This document shows positions 1-5,030 of a DNA stretch of 5,030 nucleotides, in pieces (within the stretch, counting starts at the first letter, position 1; every line of letters starts with the position of its first letter). The notes beneath the pieces were generated by a model that made no database searches, had not been told where the DNA came from, and was given only the letters and a program-made list of their open reading frames with translations. Made by a program: the position numbers and the translations under genes. The stretch is from Oscillospiraceae bacterium (lineage in GTDB: Bacteria > Bacillota_A > Clostridia > Oscillospirales > CAG-272): the NCBI GenBank assembly GCA_015064195.1, contig SVSO01000224.1, forward strand, positions 1 to 5,030, given 5' to 3'.

Positions 1-1
1 C

Positions 2-427
2 TACCGCGTCCGCAGCTCCATCCGCTCCAGCGTCGGAATTACAGCCCCCAAGTGGGAGTTAAGCGATGAGGAGGGCGCATGGTATCACAAGATGATCGAG
101 GACATCGAGGTCATCGCGCCGCTGATGCAGCTGGATCATTATCCGCTGACACCTTACACGCTCTCCGATGAAGAATGGCTGGCCTTTGAGCGGTGCGGCT
201 ATGAGGGTGAAAAGGGTCTTATCATGGCATTCCGCCGGAAGGACTGCGAGACGGATCGAATGACGTTCGCGCTGTCCGGACTGTGCCCGGATGCATCCTA
301 TCGGCTGTGGGATATTGACGACGGCGAGCTGGGCGTATTCACCGGCGCAGCGCTTGCGGCGGGATATGAGCTGTGCATTCCCGGAAAGCGTCAGGCGAAG
401 GTCGTTCTCTTTGAAAAATTAGTATAA
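2..427 (+). CDS. Alpha-galactosidase, GH36-type, C-terminal fragment (5' truncated)
   Basis: The reading frame is open from base 2 and gives 141 residues before TAA at 425-427; the start and the catalytic barrel lie outside the window. The visible part matches the end of clan GH-D alpha-galactosidases. It has YRVRSS near the edge, then the DHYPLTPYTLSDEEW stretch (family form: D-YPLTPYS---W-A-Q), then EGEKGLIMAFRR, and then the C-terminal beta-sandwich with GLCPDASYRLWDID followed by TGAAL. Members hydrolyse terminal alpha-1,6-galactosyl residues from raffinose-type oligosaccharides or galactomannan, usually in the cytoplasm when no signal peptide is present (not visible here). A hairpin terminator follows directly, so this gene ends its own transcription unit. 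The family assignment is fairly secure; the exact substrate is unknown, and a GH27 or other GH-D relative is the main alternative. Confidence 0.82.
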   Translation, partial: YRVRSSIRSSVGITAPKWELSDEEGAWYHKMIEDIEVIAPLMQLDHYPLTPYTLSDEEWLAFERCGYEGEKGLIMAFRRKDCETDRMTFALSGLCPDASYRLWDIDDGELGVFTGAALAAGYELCIPGKRQAKVVLFEKLV

Positions 428-434
428 ACCGGAC

Positions 435-470
435 GGGGGGTGTATGGACAAAACCGTTCACCCCCCTTTA
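435..470 (+). terminator. Rho-independent terminator after the alpha-galactosidase gene
   Basis: The outer stem is eight perfect pairs, GGGGGGTG (435-442) with CACCCCCC (459-466). After one T-T mismatch it continues for four more pairs (444-447 with 454-457, one G-U) and closes on a six-base A-rich loop. A short T-run (467-469) follows. It starts 8 bases after the stop codon. The T tract is short, so termination may be incomplete, but the position and stem strength fit well. Confidence 0.8.
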
Positions 471-503
471 TCGATCAAGATCCACAGAAATTTCACTACC
501 ACC

Positions 504-532
504 TTGACAAATCGTCAGAAATGTGGTAAAAT
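504..532 (+). promoter_or_regulatory. Sigma-A promoter P1 with extended -10
   Basis: There is a perfect -35 TTGACA at 504-509, a 17-base spacer and a -10 TAAAAT at 527-532. TG at 524-525, one base before the -10, makes it an extended -10. The start point would fall near 539-541, a few bases ahead of the first operator (547-562). The leader to the esterase start is then about 95 bases. A bound repressor just downstream of the start point would block transcription. Confidence 0.85.
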
Positions 533-546
533 AATAAACGGAAATT

Positions 547-562
547 TTGTAATCGTTTACAA
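547..562 (+). promoter_or_regulatory. Operator O1, LacI-family type palindrome
   Basis: TTGTAATCGTTTACAA is a 16-bp palindrome centred on CG (between 554 and 555) with one mismatched pair (553/556). A central CG with symmetrical arms is typical of LacI-family operators. It lies just downstream of the predicted P1 start point. The inner 14 bases (548-561) also fit the Gram-positive cre consensus TGWAARCGYTWNCW at 13 of 14 positions, so CcpA, itself a LacI-family protein, is an alternative ligand. Confidence 0.75.
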
Positions 563-592
563 TTCCGCTGATTCCGGCGGTTTTCTTCTGCG

Positions 593-598
593 TATAAT
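593..598 (+). promoter_or_regulatory. Possible second promoter P2, -10 TATAAT
   Basis: A perfect TATAAT lies about 35 bases before the esterase start and overlaps the left edge of operator O2. At 16-18 bases upstream there is no good -35 (570-575 reads GATTCC), and the upstream TG is one base too far for a standard extended -10. It may be weak, activator-dependent or fortuitous. Confidence 0.4.
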
Positions 599-615
599 TG
601 TAATCGATTACAATT
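596..615 (+). promoter_or_regulatory. Operator O2, perfect 20-bp palindrome
   Basis: AATTGTAATCGATTACAATT is perfectly symmetrical around CG (between 605 and 606). It repeats O1 as a direct copy: 547-567 and 598-618 agree at 20 of 21 bases, including a trailing TTCCG outside the palindrome. The centres are 51 bp apart. O2 overlaps the TATAAT at 593-598 and ends 9 bases before the Shine-Dalgarno of the lipoprotein gene. It is probably bound by the same LacI-family regulator as O1; that regulator is not encoded in this window. Confidence 0.82.
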
Positions 616-633
616 CCGGGAACGGAGGCTTTC

Positions 634-2691
634 ATGATAACTCGAACGATTCCCCATCCGCGCATTCTTGTATCGCTTCTGATGCTGCTTGCGCTGATGA
701 TAACCATGGTGCTTGGCGGATGCGGCGGCGAGCCTGCTGTTGATTCAGCCGATACACCGCCGGTGCAGGATGGTGTTCCTACTGTCCTGTCCTACGACGA
801 TTATTTCACCTTGGACGACGCCGCACTCCTGACCAGCTCCGATGAGAGCATCGTGGAGGTATTGGACGGCAACACCCTTCACGCCGTGGGCATCGGAACG
901 GCGGAGATCACGGCGGATGACAAAACTGTCACTGTTACCGTGGAAAAAGCAAAGCTGGCGGTGATCCTCTGCATCGGACAATCCAACATGACGGTGATCT
1001 CCACCGGCAATGAGGATCTCGCCGTGAAGCCAGCACGGGGAACGGCGTACTGGAAAACGCTGAACAACACCAGAAGTCTGTCCGTTGTCGGCGTGAAGGG
1101 ACTGTTCGGCGCATTCGCGGATCAGTATTACAAGGCCACCGGCGAAAAATGCCTGCTGATTCAGGCGGCTCACGGCGGCGCATCCATCGGCTTATTCCAG
1201 ACAAAAACGGATTCCCTCGGCAATGCCATGGACATTTACAACGGCTGTGCGGAGGGGCTGGAGGAATACCGCGACCGGTACGACATCGTCCGCGCCGGAT
1301 ACATCTGGCTGCAGGGTGAGACAGACTGCCGCATCGGTATGAGCGCCGAAAGCTATCTGGAGCATTTTTACACCATGCACAACCTCCTGAATTCCAACTG
1401 CAAAAATGTGGTGGAGGGTGCAGATAAGCCCTTCACCTTCACCGGCATTCTGGCGGTTCGCTCATGGTCAGGCAAGATGAATTACGTGCGGCCGGACAAT
1501 ATTATTTTCTCCGGCCCGAGAGCGGCACAGTATGCCATGTGCCGGAGCGATTCCATGAGTGTGAACGGCAAGACCTTCGACACCTCCGACATCTATCTCA
1601 TCACAAACATCACGGAGAATTGGTATTCCGACGAAACCGTTGCCGCATGGTTCGCATCCGATGCGGTTTACTATGAAGAAGACCGGGGCATTATCAAGAT
1701 GGTCGGCAAAACCGAAGCGGCGAGAGATGCACTGATGCCGCCTTATATTTCCAGCGCGTCCAACACGAATTACCCGGATCAGCACTATCTGCAGAAGGGC
1801 TACAATGAGATGGGCGGCGATGCGGGCTACCATCTCGGGCAGATCCTTATGGCAAAGGATGCAGGAGAGTCCGCCGAGAGAACGGCAGAGGACATTGTTC
1901 TGCGCAGCTTTGACGGCAAAAAAACCTACCGTGACGGCGATACGGCAGTGCTCGCCCTCTCCGAAGCGGTGCTGGTTCCGGCCTGCCTCGATCATACGGC
2001 AATTCTCGGCAATGTGACAATGGAATTTTCCAGCAAGGACTGCCCCGATGCCAAGATCGACCGGTTCGGCCAGATCACCGGTCTTACCAACAAATCCTCC
2101 GGCGAGCTTCGCGTTCTGCTGAACGGCAAAAAGGTGATGAGCGTGACCGTGGTCATGGACGATCCTTATGTTGTCGAGGTGGATTTCACCGGCATGGTGG
2201 AGGGAAGTCAGGTTTTCCTCAGCGATCTCATGGGGACGGACAAATGTCTCTACTGGCGGGTCAACATGGCGGACTCCAACACCGCGAATCCCCAGCGCAC
2301 GCCGGGCAAGGATGTGAACTATACAGAGCAGACGCTGAGCGTTTCCGGTATCCCCTACGAAAAGGGCATCGGACTCCATCCTCAAAGCGACAAGGACGGC
2401 GTGATTGAATTTGATATCAGCGGCTACGACTGCAATCGCTTCTATGCCATCGTCGGCTCGCCGCAGAATACGACGAACGGCAACGGCACAATCTGCAGTG
2501 TGGAGATCAAGATGGGCGACGGCAAATACGAGGAGATCGCAAAGACGAAAACCGTCGGCGGCGCGACCTTCCAAGTGCTGGATCTTGACATCACCGGCGC
2601 GGACTGCATCCGGCTGGTGGTCAACAATAACGGCGATTACACCAGCGATTCCACCTCGTGGGCATATGCGATGATCTACCGCAAAAATTAA
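634..2691 (+). CDS. Surface lipoprotein: SGNH carbohydrate esterase (sialate O-acetylesterase-like) with C-terminal NPCBM domain
   Basis: This 685-residue protein starts at ATG 634, five bases after GGAGG (624-628). A lipoprotein signal ends in LGGC with Cys30 as the lipidated residue, so it should be tethered outside the membrane. Residues about 47-106 look like a BIG2-type Ig-like domain. The esterase domain (about 107-410) shows the SASA/SGNH blocks: GQSNM with nucleophile Ser117, HGG at 180-182 near the expected oxyanion site, WLQGETD at 225-231, and Asp382-Gln-His384 completing the triad. A second Ig-like region (about 418-510) with RFGQITGL follows. Residues about 514-685 form an NPCBM domain (VFLSDL, YEKGIGLH, EFDISGYDCNRFYAIVG). 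Family members remove O-acetyl groups from sialic acids or from xylan and pectin sugars; the substrate here is unknown. The gene is first behind P1, P2 and the two operators. The NPCBM domain is shared with the next gene, which suggests a common glycan target (inference). Confidence 0.85.
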   Translation: MITRTIPHPRILVSLLMLLALMITMVLGGCGGEPAVDSADTPPVQDGVPTVLSYDDYFTLDDAALLTSSDESIVEVLDGNTLHAVGIGTAEITADDKTVTVTVEKAKLAVILCIGQSNMTVISTGNEDLAVKPARGTAYWKTLNNTRSLSVVGVKGLFGAFADQYYKATGEKCLLIQAAHGGASIGLFQTKTDSLGNAMDIYNGCAEGLEEYRDRYDIVRAGYIWLQGETDCRIGMSAESYLEHFYTMHNLLNSNCKNVVEGADKPFTFTGILAVRSWSGKMNYVRPDNIIFSGPRAAQYAMCRSDSMSVNGKTFDTSDIYLITNITENWYSDETVAAWFASDAVYYEEDRGIIKMVGKTEAARDALMPPYISSASNTNYPDQHYLQKGYNEMGGDAGYHLGQILMAKDAGESAERTAEDIVLRSFDGKKTYRDGDTAVLALSEAVLVPACLDHTAILGNVTMEFSSKDCPDAKIDRFGQITGLTNKSSGELRVLLNGKKVMSVTVVMDDPYVVEVDFTGMVEGSQVFLSDLMGTDKCLYWRVNMADSNTANPQRTPGKDVNYTEQTLSVSGIPYEKGIGLHPQSDKDGVIEFDISGYDCNRFYAIVGSPQNTTNGNGTICSVEIKMGDGKYEEIAKTKTVGGATFQVLDLDITGADCIRLVVNNNGDYTSDSTSWAYAMIYRKN

Positions 2692-2705
2692 CGCTGAAGT
2701 TTCCC

Positions 2706-2737
2706 GCTTGTGCCCGGCAGACGGCCGCCCGACTGGC
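2706..2737 (+). repeat. Left arm of a 32-bp inverted repeat flanking the small NPCBM gene
   Basis: This stretch, starting GCTTGTGCCC and ending CCCGACTGGC, is the reverse complement of 3527-3558 at 30 of 32 bases (differences at 2717 and 2734). It begins 15 bases after the esterase stop codon. Its core is a CGGCCG palindrome (2722-2727), and the whole arm is imperfectly palindromic. On this strand the imperfections are A-C type mismatches; on the opposite strand they become G-U wobbles. It behaves like one copy of an oriented intergenic repeat element. Confidence 0.85.
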
Positions 2738-2808
2738 ATCAAGCATCAAAATCAGATAAAAAACCCAACGAAAAGATCCATAGATTCAAATCAAACCATA
2801 CAGAAATT

Positions 2809-2814
2809 GGAGTG
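2809..2814 (+). promoter_or_regulatory. Ribosome binding site that fixes the start of the small NPCBM gene
   Basis: GGAGTG lies 6 bases before ATG 2821. The frame is also open upstream to a GTG at 2710, but that lies inside the inverted repeat, has no Shine-Dalgarno and would put a hydrophilic stretch ahead of an obvious signal peptide. The preceding A-rich leader (2738-2808) shows no convincing promoter, so this gene is probably read from the esterase promoter. Confidence 0.8.
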
Positions 2815-2820
2815 ATTCAT

Positions 2821-3519
2821 ATGAAAAAACTGCTTACCGTGCTTCTGGCAGTTCTGTTTGTGATCACCGGCGCACTGCAGCTTTCTGCTGCTGATGATGT
2901 GATCTACCTGAGCGATCTGACTCCCACCTCTTCCGTTATCCGCAACGATAACTGGAAGCTGGGTGTCGATGTTTGCTCCTACTATGGCGGCCCCATCACC
3001 GTTGCTGGCGTGGAGTATGCCAAGGGCATTTCCTCCCATGCAAGCAACGCAAACAAGCCCACAACTGAGTTTGTTTATGACATCAGCGCGCTGGATGTTG
3101 ATACATTCACCGCTGTTTTCGGCAAAGACGACGGCATTGTAAACGGCGGCCCTCTGCAGAAAGGCAGCGGCAGCATCGATGTCGAAGGCATCAAGGACGG
3201 CAAGATCGGCTACGCAGTTCTCGTTGACGGCGCTGTCAAGGCAGAAGGCGTCGTTGTATACGGCGAAGCTGCCAACATTTCCGTTGACGTGAAGGGCGCA
3301 AAGACCTTCGCGGTTCAGATTCTTCTCGGCGACGATAAGCCCAACAACGACTGCGGCTCCTTTGCTGACGCAAAGTTCACCAAGACCGTGGTTGTCGAAC
3401 CCGAGCCCGACAATGTGGACGAATCTCCCGCTACTGCTGATACTGCAATCTGGGCAGTAGTCGCTATGACTGCAGCTCTTGCCGCAGCAGTTGTCATGGG
3501 CAAGAAAATCAAGGCATAA
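2821..3519 (+). CDS. Small secreted NPCBM carbohydrate-binding protein with sortase-like C-terminal tail
   Basis: The product has 232 residues. MKK plus a hydrophobic core and LSAA form a signal peptide, cleaved near residue 24. Residues about 27-191 make a single NPCBM domain: VIYLSDL (27-33), VEYAKGISSH (64-73), FVYDISALDVDTFTAVFG (84-101) and a closing SFADAKF (180-186). No catalytic domain is attached. NPCBM is usually an accessory module of glycoside hydrolases such as GH27, GH36 and GH98. The tail has an acidic linker (193-201), then SPATAD (202-207), a hydrophobic segment (about 208-226) and GKKIKA. This is the layout of a cell-wall sorting signal with a non-canonical motif, though a plain C-terminal membrane anchor is possible. 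It resembles the NPCBM domain of the lipoprotein upstream. The gene is bracketed by the 32-bp inverted repeat. A surface glycan-binding role is inferred; the ligand is unknown. Confidence 0.8.
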   Translation: MKKLLTVLLAVLFVITGALQLSAADDVIYLSDLTPTSSVIRNDNWKLGVDVCSYYGGPITVAGVEYAKGISSHASNANKPTTEFVYDISALDVDTFTAVFGKDDGIVNGGPLQKGSGSIDVEGIKDGKIGYAVLVDGAVKAEGVVVYGEAANISVDVKGAKTFAVQILLGDDKPNNDCGSFADAKFTKTVVVEPEPDNVDESPATADTAIWAVVAMTAALAAAVVMGKKIKA

Positions 3520-3526
3520 CCAAACA

Positions 3527-3558
3527 GCCTGTCGGGCGGCCGTCTGTCGGGCACAAGC
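3527..3558 (+). repeat. Right arm of the 32-bp inverted repeat, imperfect palindrome
   Basis: This arm starts 8 bases after the stop codon of the NPCBM gene and is the inverted copy of 2706-2737. Within it, 3527-3552 can fold as an RNA hairpin: 3527-3537 pairs with 3542-3552 with three G-U wobbles, one U-U mismatch and a GGCC loop. TGTCGGGC occurs twice inside it (3530-3537 and 3545-3552). No T tract follows, so it is unlikely to be an ordinary intrinsic terminator. It could stabilise the 3' end of the upstream message. Confidence 0.85.
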
Positions 3559-3590
3559 AGAAATCCAATACACAACACAGGAGAACAATC

Positions 3591-4355
3591 ATGAATAAAT
3601 ACACAAGACTCGCTGAAAAATTCAGCAATCGGGAAAAAGTCATCGGCACGACGATGACCATCTTCAACAACACGGTGATCCTTGAAAGCATGAACCGGGA
3701 TTCCCTCGATTTTGTTCTGTTTGATGCAGAGCACGGCATTTTCGATACGCAGAACACGGTGAATGTCCTTCATGCCTGCAGACTGATGGGACTTCCCTCC
3801 TTCCTCCGCGTGCAGGACAGCGCCTATCATCTGATCGCAAAGGCCATCGATATGGGCGCGGACGGTGTGATGATCCCCAGAGTGGATACCCCCGAACAGC
3901 TCCGCGTTGCGGTGGATGCGCTCCTGTTCTATCCCGAGGGAAGAAAAGGCTGCGGCGGACACGCACAGATGCGCCCCGGTGAGGCATTCGACGAATTCGG
4001 CAAGACCCGCTTCCTGATGCCGCAGATCGAATCGCCCATGGGCATCGAAAATCTCCCCCGTATGCTGGAGGAGTACGGAAAGTACATAAATGCAGTCATG
4101 ATCGGCCCGTACGATCTTTCCGTCATGGTGGGAACGCCGAAGGATATTAAGAGCCCTGTCATGATCGAAGCCATTCAGAAGATCTTTGACATCTCCAGTT
4201 CCTACGGAAAATCCTGCGGCATCTTCTGCGACAACGAGGTTCTGGCACAGAAATACCGCGACATGGGCTGCAATGTGCTCTGGACCGCAACGGACAGGGA
4301 TTTCTTCATGCGCGGCTTCAATCTGGAGCTTGATGTGCTGGAGAATATCCGATAA
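3591..4355 (+). CDS. HpcH/HpaI-family 2-keto-3-deoxy-acid aldolase
   Basis: This is a complete 254-residue class II pyruvate aldolase; the length is normal for the family. AGGAG at 3579-3583 is 7 bases before ATG. Visible family blocks are FDAEHG (44-49) with His48, RV at 73-74 with Arg73, GADGVMIPRVDTPEQLR (89-105), YPEGRKG (114-120), QIES with metal ligand Glu147, and IGPYDLS with metal ligand Asp175. These line up with His45, Arg70, Glu149 and Asp175 of E. coli HpcH. Members cleave 2-keto-3-deoxy (or 4-hydroxy-2-keto) acids into pyruvate and an aldehyde in the cytoplasm, for example keto-deoxy-rhamnonate or keto-deoxy-glucarate. Which acid is used here is not readable. It is followed after 15 bases by a hydroxyacid dehydrogenase, which suggests a shared sugar-acid catabolic step. 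The family call is firm and the substrate is open. Confidence 0.88.
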   Translation: MNKYTRLAEKFSNREKVIGTTMTIFNNTVILESMNRDSLDFVLFDAEHGIFDTQNTVNVLHACRLMGLPSFLRVQDSAYHLIAKAIDMGADGVMIPRVDTPEQLRVAVDALLFYPEGRKGCGGHAQMRPGEAFDEFGKTRFLMPQIESPMGIENLPRMLEEYGKYINAVMIGPYDLSVMVGTPKDIKSPVMIEAIQKIFDISSSYGKSCGIFCDNEVLAQKYRDMGCNVLWTATDRDFFMRGFNLELDVLENIR

Positions 4356-4370
4356 CGAAAGGAGTCAGAT

Positions 4371-5030
4371 ATGAAAATCGTAATTCTCGATCACCCGAGA
4401 GAAAATCCGGGGGAGATCGATTGGAGCAGATTTGACGAATACGGCGAGGTTGTCCGGTATTCGGACAGAGTGGAGGATGTCGCAAGCCGGATCGGTGACG
4501 CTGACGTGGTTTTTCTCAACAAGAGTAAAGTAACCAAAGCGGATCTTGAAAAATGCCCCAATCTCAAATTCATCTCCGTCATTGCAACGGGCTACAACAC
4601 CGTGGATGTTGACGGCGCACGGGAGCTTGGCATTCCCGTGGCCAATGTGCCCTCCTACGGAACGGAGGCTATCGGTCAGCACGCCATCGCACTGCTCCTT
4701 GAAATCACCAACCACATCGCCTACCACGATGCGGAAGTAAGACGCGGCAGAAAGAATAACGACACCGACTGGTGCTTCTGGGATTATTCCCCCATTGAGC
4801 TGGAAAACAAAACCATGGGCATCATCGGTCTTGGCAGGATCGGACAGATCACATCCCGGGTAGCGCAGGCATTCGGCATGAAGGTGCTGGCATACGACAG
4901 CTTCCAGAATCCCGCTCTCGTGAACGAGAACTGCCGGTACACCGATCTTGACACCCTCCTTGCCAATTCTGACGTGATCGCTCTCCACTGCCCCCTGTTC
5001 CCGGAGACGGAGAATCTGATCAACAAAGCT
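4371..5030 (+). CDS. D-2-hydroxyacid dehydrogenase, glycerate dehydrogenase-like (3' truncated)
   Basis: The frame is open from ATG 4371 (AAAGGAG at 4358-4364, 6 bases upstream) to the window edge and gives 220 residues of a family usually about 310-330 long. The N-terminal substrate domain has FISVIATGYNTVDVDGAR (67-84) and VANVPSYGTEAIGQHAIAL (90-108). The Rossmann NAD site is GLGRIGQ (153-159), and the acidic residue after strand two, Asp176, suggests NAD rather than NADP. FWDYSPIELENKTMGIIG (136-153) resembles glycerate dehydrogenase/hydroxypyruvate reductase enzymes. The catalytic Arg, Glu and His lie beyond or at the edge of the window and cannot be checked. The family reduces 2-keto acids such as hydroxypyruvate to D-2-hydroxy acids in the cytoplasm. 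Spacing to the aldolase implies co-translation in one operon. D-lactate or phosphoglycerate dehydrogenase relatives are alternatives. Confidence 0.87.
   Translation, partial: MKIVILDHPRENPGEIDWSRFDEYGEVVRYSDRVEDVASRIGDADVVFLNKSKVTKADLEKCPNLKFISVIATGYNTVDVDGARELGIPVANVPSYGTEAIGQHAIALLLEITNHIAYHDAEVRRGRKNNDTDWCFWDYSPIELENKTMGIIGLGRIGQITSRVAQAFGMKVLAYDSFQNPALVNENCRYTDLDTLLANSDVIALHCPLFPETENLINKA

Noticed and set aside
444..743. Open frame of 99 codons on the plus strand over the terminator and promoter region
   Set aside because: It begins inside the terminator hairpin, runs through the promoter and both operators, and overlaps the esterase start in another frame.
1468..2742. Long open frame of 424 codons on the minus strand opposite the esterase gene
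   Set aside because: It is antisense to a gene with clear catalytic motifs, signal and ribosome binding site. Its predicted protein shows no domain I recognise, and long antisense frames are expected in GC-biased codon use.
2738..2808. A separate promoter for the NPCBM gene in the A-rich leader
   Set aside because: I could not find a -35 and -10 pair with acceptable matches and 16-18 base spacing; the AT-richness alone is not enough.
2710..2820. Upstream extension of the NPCBM protein from a GTG codon at 2710
   Set aside because: No Shine-Dalgarno is present, the GTG lies inside the inverted repeat, and the extension would bury a normal signal peptide behind about 37 mostly polar residues.
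2706..3558. A transposon or insertion sequence with 32-bp terminal inverted repeats
   Set aside because: The enclosed gene is an NPCBM surface protein, not a transposase, and no target-site duplication is visible outside the arms. A passive or trans-mobilised element cannot be excluded.
3527..3558. Intrinsic terminator after the NPCBM gene
   Set aside because: The hairpin is plausible but no T tract follows; the sequence after it is A-rich and leads straight to the ribosome binding site of the aldolase gene.
2791..3588. Open frame of 265 codons on the minus strand opposite the NPCBM gene
   Set aside because: It mirrors the codon pattern of the real gene, runs through both the signal peptide and the anchor regions, and has no recognisable domain.

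Overview
The window looks like a carbohydrate-utilisation locus from a moderately GC-rich anaerobic Firmicute, probably a gut or rumen clostridium of the Oscillospiraceae/Lachnospiraceae type. The signs are strong GGAGG ribosome binding sites, a consensus sigma-A promoter, LacI-type operators, a lipoprotein signal, a Gram-positive C-terminal anchor-like tail and NPCBM domains. All five genes lie on the + strand. The taxonomic call is inference from style, not from a marker gene.

Layout. Bases 2-427 hold the C-terminal end of a GH36-type alpha-galactosidase, closed by a GC-rich hairpin terminator (435-470). Bases 471-633 form a dense control region: an extended -10 sigma-A promoter (504-532), a second TATAAT (593-598) and two near-identical operator palindromes 51 bp apart. 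This region drives a 685-residue lipoprotein (634-2691) made of an Ig-like domain, an SGNH/sialate-O-acetylesterase-like domain, a second Ig-like domain and an NPCBM carbohydrate-binding domain. Next is a 232-residue secreted protein (2821-3519) that is almost only an NPCBM domain plus a sortase-like tail. Then come an HpcH/HpaI-family 2-keto-3-deoxy-acid aldolase (3591-4355) and, 15 bp later, a D-2-hydroxyacid dehydrogenase of the glycerate dehydrogenase type (4371 to the window end, 3' truncated).

The most unusual structure is a 32-bp inverted repeat, 30 of 32 bases matching, that brackets the small NPCBM gene (2706-2737 and 3527-3558). Each arm is itself an imperfect palindrome, so the pair resembles REP-type intergenic elements in opposite orientation. 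In a transcript the two arms could pair over almost their full length and enclose the gene.

Likely joint function (inference): the lipoprotein esterase deacylates a glycan at the cell surface and the small NPCBM protein binds glycan there. The aldolase and dehydrogenase process a sugar-acid-derived intermediate in the cytoplasm. All would be controlled by a LacI-family repressor acting at the paired operators. The actual substrate cannot be read from this window.
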